DNA from: Paenibacillus phyllosphaerae
Lineage (GTDB): Bacteria > Bacillota > Bacilli > Paenibacillales > Paenibacillaceae
Direction: 5' to 3'
Assembly: GCF_014192105.1 (NCBI RefSeq)
Contig: NZ_JACHXK010000027.1
Span: 1-64,000, forward strand
Length of the DNA stretch: 64,000 bases
Shown here: positions 60,305 through 64,000 of the stretch, piece by piece
Numbering within the stretch: the first letter of the stretch is position 1
How the letters are laid out: every line of letters starts with the position of its first letter
Notes under the pieces: model-generated
Databases searched by the model: none
The model's input: the letters and a program-made list of their open reading frames with translations, nothing else
What the model was told of the DNA's origin: nothing
Program-made: the position numbers and the translations under genes

Positions 60305-61207
60305 TTAACTATAGTAGCTCCGGACGACAATATCTTGATTGTAATTACCGAAGCCTTTGCCATAGAGCGTAAGCCCTCCCCGACCGCGCCCCGTATCTTC
60401 CGCTGCGATGCGGAATGTCCAGTACATTGCGCCTAGATCAATATCGTGGATCCCAATGCCGGAGATCTTCTGTCCATCGACGTAAGTGCCGTGTTCTTTG
60501 ATCCGCAGCACCTTAAGCATGCCGTATTGATTGACGTCGGAATGCCACCATTCTGGCGTCAAGCGTCCTCTCGTGTCGCCAAAATCTCCCGGACTTGTCC
60601 ATATTCCGAGCGGCTTGTCGTTCAAGGTGAACCGGATGTCGGATGGCCAGTTCTCGTTGACCCGAGGCGCTTCCGAACCGATCTCGAGCGATATCTCGAT
60701 CTCCTGAATAGATTGGTCTTTATACAGATAATTCGGGATCTTATATTCTACCCATCCTTTGGCCATCCACAGAATTCCGGCATCTACCCGCTCCGGATCC
60801 ATGAAACAGACGGGATTGTCGTATTGACCGATCACCGATTTCGTCGTAGCGATCCCGCATGTCGGCCAAGCCTCGTAGTCAGTGTATTGCCCGATAGGTA
60901 TAGACAAATCGTGGGCACCTAAGGACAGCGGACCCTCAGGAGACAGCTGGACTTGCATGAATTCCGTCTTCACAAAGCAAACTTTGTACGTACCTTGATC
61001 CACTCTGACCATTCTGCTCCCAACGATACCCGCTTCCTCCAGCTTGCGGATATGGCCGCTGACGACGGCATTGCTCAGATATAACTCGGCTGCCAGTTCT
61101 TTGACATGCCGTTCACGCTCGAATAATTTATCGATAATTTTCAAGCGCACTTCACTAGCCAGTGCTTCATAGACGCGCAACGAATCTCCATTGGTTGATA
61201 AACGCAT
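60305..61207 (-). CDS. ArsR-type HTH regulator fused to a beta-rich sugar-sensing-like domain
   Basis: A 300-residue protein has an N-terminal winged helix (VYEALASEVRLKIIDKLFERERHVKELAAELYLSNAVVSGHIRKLEEAGIV) of the ArsR kind and a C-terminal region of about 200 residues that is beta-rich with many Trp/Gly (TPEWWHSDVNQYGMLKVLRIKEHG, YWTFRIAAEDTGRGRGGLTLYGKGFGNYNQDI). This is three times the usual ArsR length. It is divergent from a GH51 arabinofuranosidase, and a long inverted repeat separates them, so it is probably the arabinoside-responsive regulator. The ligand is an inference. Confidence 0.85.
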   Translation of the reverse strand: MRLSTNGDSLRVYEALASEVRLKIIDKLFERERHVKELAAELYLSNAVVSGHIRKLEEAGIVGSRMVRVDQGTYKVCFVKTEFMQVQLSPEGPLSLGAHDLSIPIGQYTDYEAWPTCGIATTKSVIGQYDNPVCFMDPERVDAGILWMAKGWVEYKIPNYLYKDQSIQEIEISLEIGSEAPRVNENWPSDIRFTLNDKPLGIWTSPGDFGDTRGRLTPEWWHSDVNQYGMLKVLRIKEHGTYVDGQKISGIGIHDIDLGAMYWTFRIAAEDTGRGRGGLTLYGKGFGNYNQDIVVRSYYS

Positions 61208-61220
61208 AGTTATACCCCTA

Positions 61221-62865
<1,645 letters not shown>

Positions 62866-62958
62866 TACCGTCTGCACCTATCTACACACGACTACGGGCA
62901 ACGATCTTCACTTTGGCTGAGCGTAAGCCTAAGCTACACTAACCTGCATAAACCGAGA

Positions 62959-63003
62959 GGCCTCAGTCCTGATTACGATCAGACTGAGGCCGATTTCATT
63001 TTT
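62959..63003 (+). terminator. Terminator after the GH51 gene
   Basis: GGCCTCAGTC (62959-62968) pairs with GACTGAGGCC (62982-62991) with an inner CTGAT/ATCAG. CGATTTCATTTTT follows. Confidence 0.78.
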
Positions 63004-63066
63004 CATCTGCTGCTTTGCTGTTCGAGCTGTTGTTCTATCGACAAACTGTCGCCTCTTCGCACCGTA

Positions 63067-63456
63067 TCACCATGGTTTCTGCCCCCATGGACCACCTGTC
63101 CACGGAGGCTGTTGTCCCATGTGTCCACCTTGCCATGGCGGTTGTTGACCCATATGTCCGCCTTGCCATGGCGGTTGTTGTCCCATGTGTCCGCCTTGCC
63201 ACGGCGGTTGTTGTCCCATGTGTCCACCTTGCCACGGCGGTTTCTGACCCTTAAGTGCGCTTTGCCACGGGGATTTCTGTCCCATAAGTGTGCTCTGCCA
63301 TGGGGATTGCTGCCCCATGAGTGCGCTCTGCCATGGGGATTGCTTCCCCAGGAGACCGCTTTGAAGCGGCGAATTCTTCCCCAACAGCCCGCCTAACCCG
63401 GATTGTCCCAACATGCCTTTTAGCAGGAAGGAACGCTCTTCTCTATGATTGGGCAC
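63067..63456 (-). CDS. Small 11-residue-repeat protein rich in Gln, Gly, Pro and Trp
   Basis: A protein of about 129 residues. After a short N-terminal part (PNHREERSFLLKGMLGQSGLGGLL) it is built of about ten repeats of 11 residues. The four C-terminal ones are nearly exact copies of QGGHMGQQPPW; the N-terminal ones are diverged (QSALMGQQSPW, QSTLMGQKSPW). The start is probably GTG 63456, with AGGAGGGG eight bases before it; the in-frame ATG further upstream lacks such a site. There is no signal peptide. A coat-like or structural role is a guess. It is divergent from an ECF sigma gene. Confidence 0.7.
   Translation of the reverse strand: MPNHREERSFLLKGMLGQSGLGGLLGKNSPLQSGLLGKQSPWQSALMGQQSPWQSTLMGQKSPWQSALKGQKPPWQGGHMGQQPPWQGGHMGQQPPWQGGHMGQQPPWQGGHMGQQPPWTGGPWGQKPW
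63080..63375. repeat. Tandem 33-bp coding repeats
   Basis: About nine 33-bp units lie inside the repeat protein gene. The units nearest the 3-prime end of the gene (low coordinates) are almost identical, and those toward the start are increasingly diverged, so the array has probably grown from the C-terminal side. Confidence 0.75.
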
Positions 63457-63693
63457 CGATTTCCCCTCCTCTCTTCCTAGCAAATCCAGTTTTATAGATA
63501 TAGGTTATGCAGCTTCTGCGACATTGGAATGGATGATTATCCGTATATACGTTCGCCTCCACGCGAATTCAATTGTTGCAAGCCTGATTCCGCTCATTAA
63601 TGGAAAGAATAAGCAAATAAATATTCGTCATCGAAACTGATATAAAAGCGGTTTAGCTTTCGTCATATAAGCGAAAGGGGGGACGGAGGCAAC

Positions 63694-64000
63694 ATGAAGG
63701 AAGGCGCACAGATACCCGAGCTGTTCCAGCGCTTGTTCAGGGAGCATTACCCCGAGGTAGCGCGCAAGCTCTATGCGCTCACAGGCGACTATGCAGCGGC
63801 AGAGGATTTGGCCCAGGAAGTGTTCCTGCGGCTCTACCAGAACCACCCGGACCGGTTGGAGACGGTCGGCGCTTGGCTGCACCGGGTGCTGACTCGGATT
63901 GCTTACGATTATTTGAGACAACGCTCATCGGGCAAGACCACATTGGAAAAAGAAATGGCCCGCGTGGCCGCTTGGTCGGAAGGCGCCGCCCCTTCTGGAG
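63694..64000 (+). CDS. ECF RNA polymerase sigma factor (partial, cut by window end)
   Basis: The first 102 codons of an ECF (group 4) sigma factor are visible. Region 2 is clear: LFREHYPEVARKLYALTGDYAAAEDLAQEVFLRLYQ, then HRVLTRIAYDYLRQR, the promoter -10 recognition helix. Region 4 lies beyond the window. GGAGGCAAC precedes the ATG. Such sigma factors often have an adjacent anti-sigma gene, which would be further to the right. The divergent repeat protein could be a target. Confidence 0.9.
   Translation, partial: MKEGAQIPELFQRLFREHYPEVARKLYALTGDYAAAEDLAQEVFLRLYQNHPDRLETVGAWLHRVLTRIAYDYLRQRSSGKTTLEKEMARVAAWSEGAAPSG

Noticed and set aside
63080-63375. CRISPR or non-coding satellite
   Set aside because: The 33-bp period keeps one open frame with a good ribosome binding site, so it is coding repeat DNA.

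Overview
The window looks like the chromosome of a Gram-positive, endospore-forming, plant-polysaccharide-degrading bacterium of the Paenibacillaceae (Paenibacillus/Cohnella-like). The signs are strong AGGAGG-type ribosome binding sites, GC-rich but low-GC-phylum style genes, YesMN-type two-component regulation beside sugar ABC transporters, CcpA cre-like sites, very large secreted multi-domain glycosidases, and a dense set of LacI, AraC, ROK, TetR and ArsR regulators. This is inferred from gene content. No rRNA, tRNA, CRISPR array, transposase or prophage was seen.

Layout. (1) 0.2-8.9 kb: a probable C-glycoside catabolic locus. It has a Gfo/Idh/MocA oxidoreductase, a sugar-phosphate-isomerase-like protein and a GPH-type symporter, divergent from a two-gene operon that looks like the alpha and beta subunits of a C-glycoside deglycosidase. 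A TetR gene about 3 kb away has a perfect inverted repeat in its own promoter, and related sites lie before all three units of the locus. An Imm10-like orphan immunity gene and an ABC-F gene sit between. (2) 9.1-15.7 kb: an ArsR/MFS-exporter pair around a 36-bp palindrome, a GH42 beta-galactosidase with a divergent AraC regulator, a saccharopine-dehydrogenase-like gene and an internally deleted methyltransferase remnant. (3) 15.8-33.7 kb: a large glycan-utilisation locus with a sugar ABC importer (binding protein and two permeases), two giant secreted enzymes of about 1740 residues that each end in cohesin-FIVAR-dockerin, and a YesMN two-component system. Importer and two-component system share an identical 21-bp promoter/cre segment. 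(4) 33.9-39.3 kb: a ROK/MFS pair, a TPR-like membrane protein, and a DoxX-ArsR-SRPBCC-YdeI stress-type operon with a very well-formed promoter/operator.

(5) 39.5-51.2 kb: twelve tightly packed minus-strand genes that look like a biosynthetic gene cluster: UDP-glucuronate decarboxylase, acyl carrier protein, ATP-grasp ligase, glycosyltransferase, two radical SAM/SPASM enzymes, an ABC-2 exporter (ATPase and two permeases), two methyltransferases and a BtrH-like acyltransferase. ACP, ATP-grasp and BtrH together recall the side-chain machinery of butirosin, but the rest does not match any cluster I can name. This is the strongest candidate for an undescribed system. (6) 51.5-57.9 kb: an AraC regulator, then a LacI-controlled operon with a DUF5060/DUF5605 glycosidase, a Gfo/Idh/MocA oxidoreductase and, unexpectedly, an EutH-like permease. 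(7) 58-64 kb: a decayed chemotaxis-receptor remnant, a LuxR-type regulator, an ArsR-type fusion regulator divergent from an intracellular GH51 arabinofuranosidase, an 11-residue-repeat protein and the start of an ECF sigma factor gene.

Together the genes describe a saprophyte that debranches plant arabinose- and galactose-containing glycans outside the cell, imports the oligosaccharides and finishes them with intracellular GH42 and GH51 enzymes. It can probably also oxidise and cleave C-linked plant glycosides and make a glycosylated secondary metabolite.
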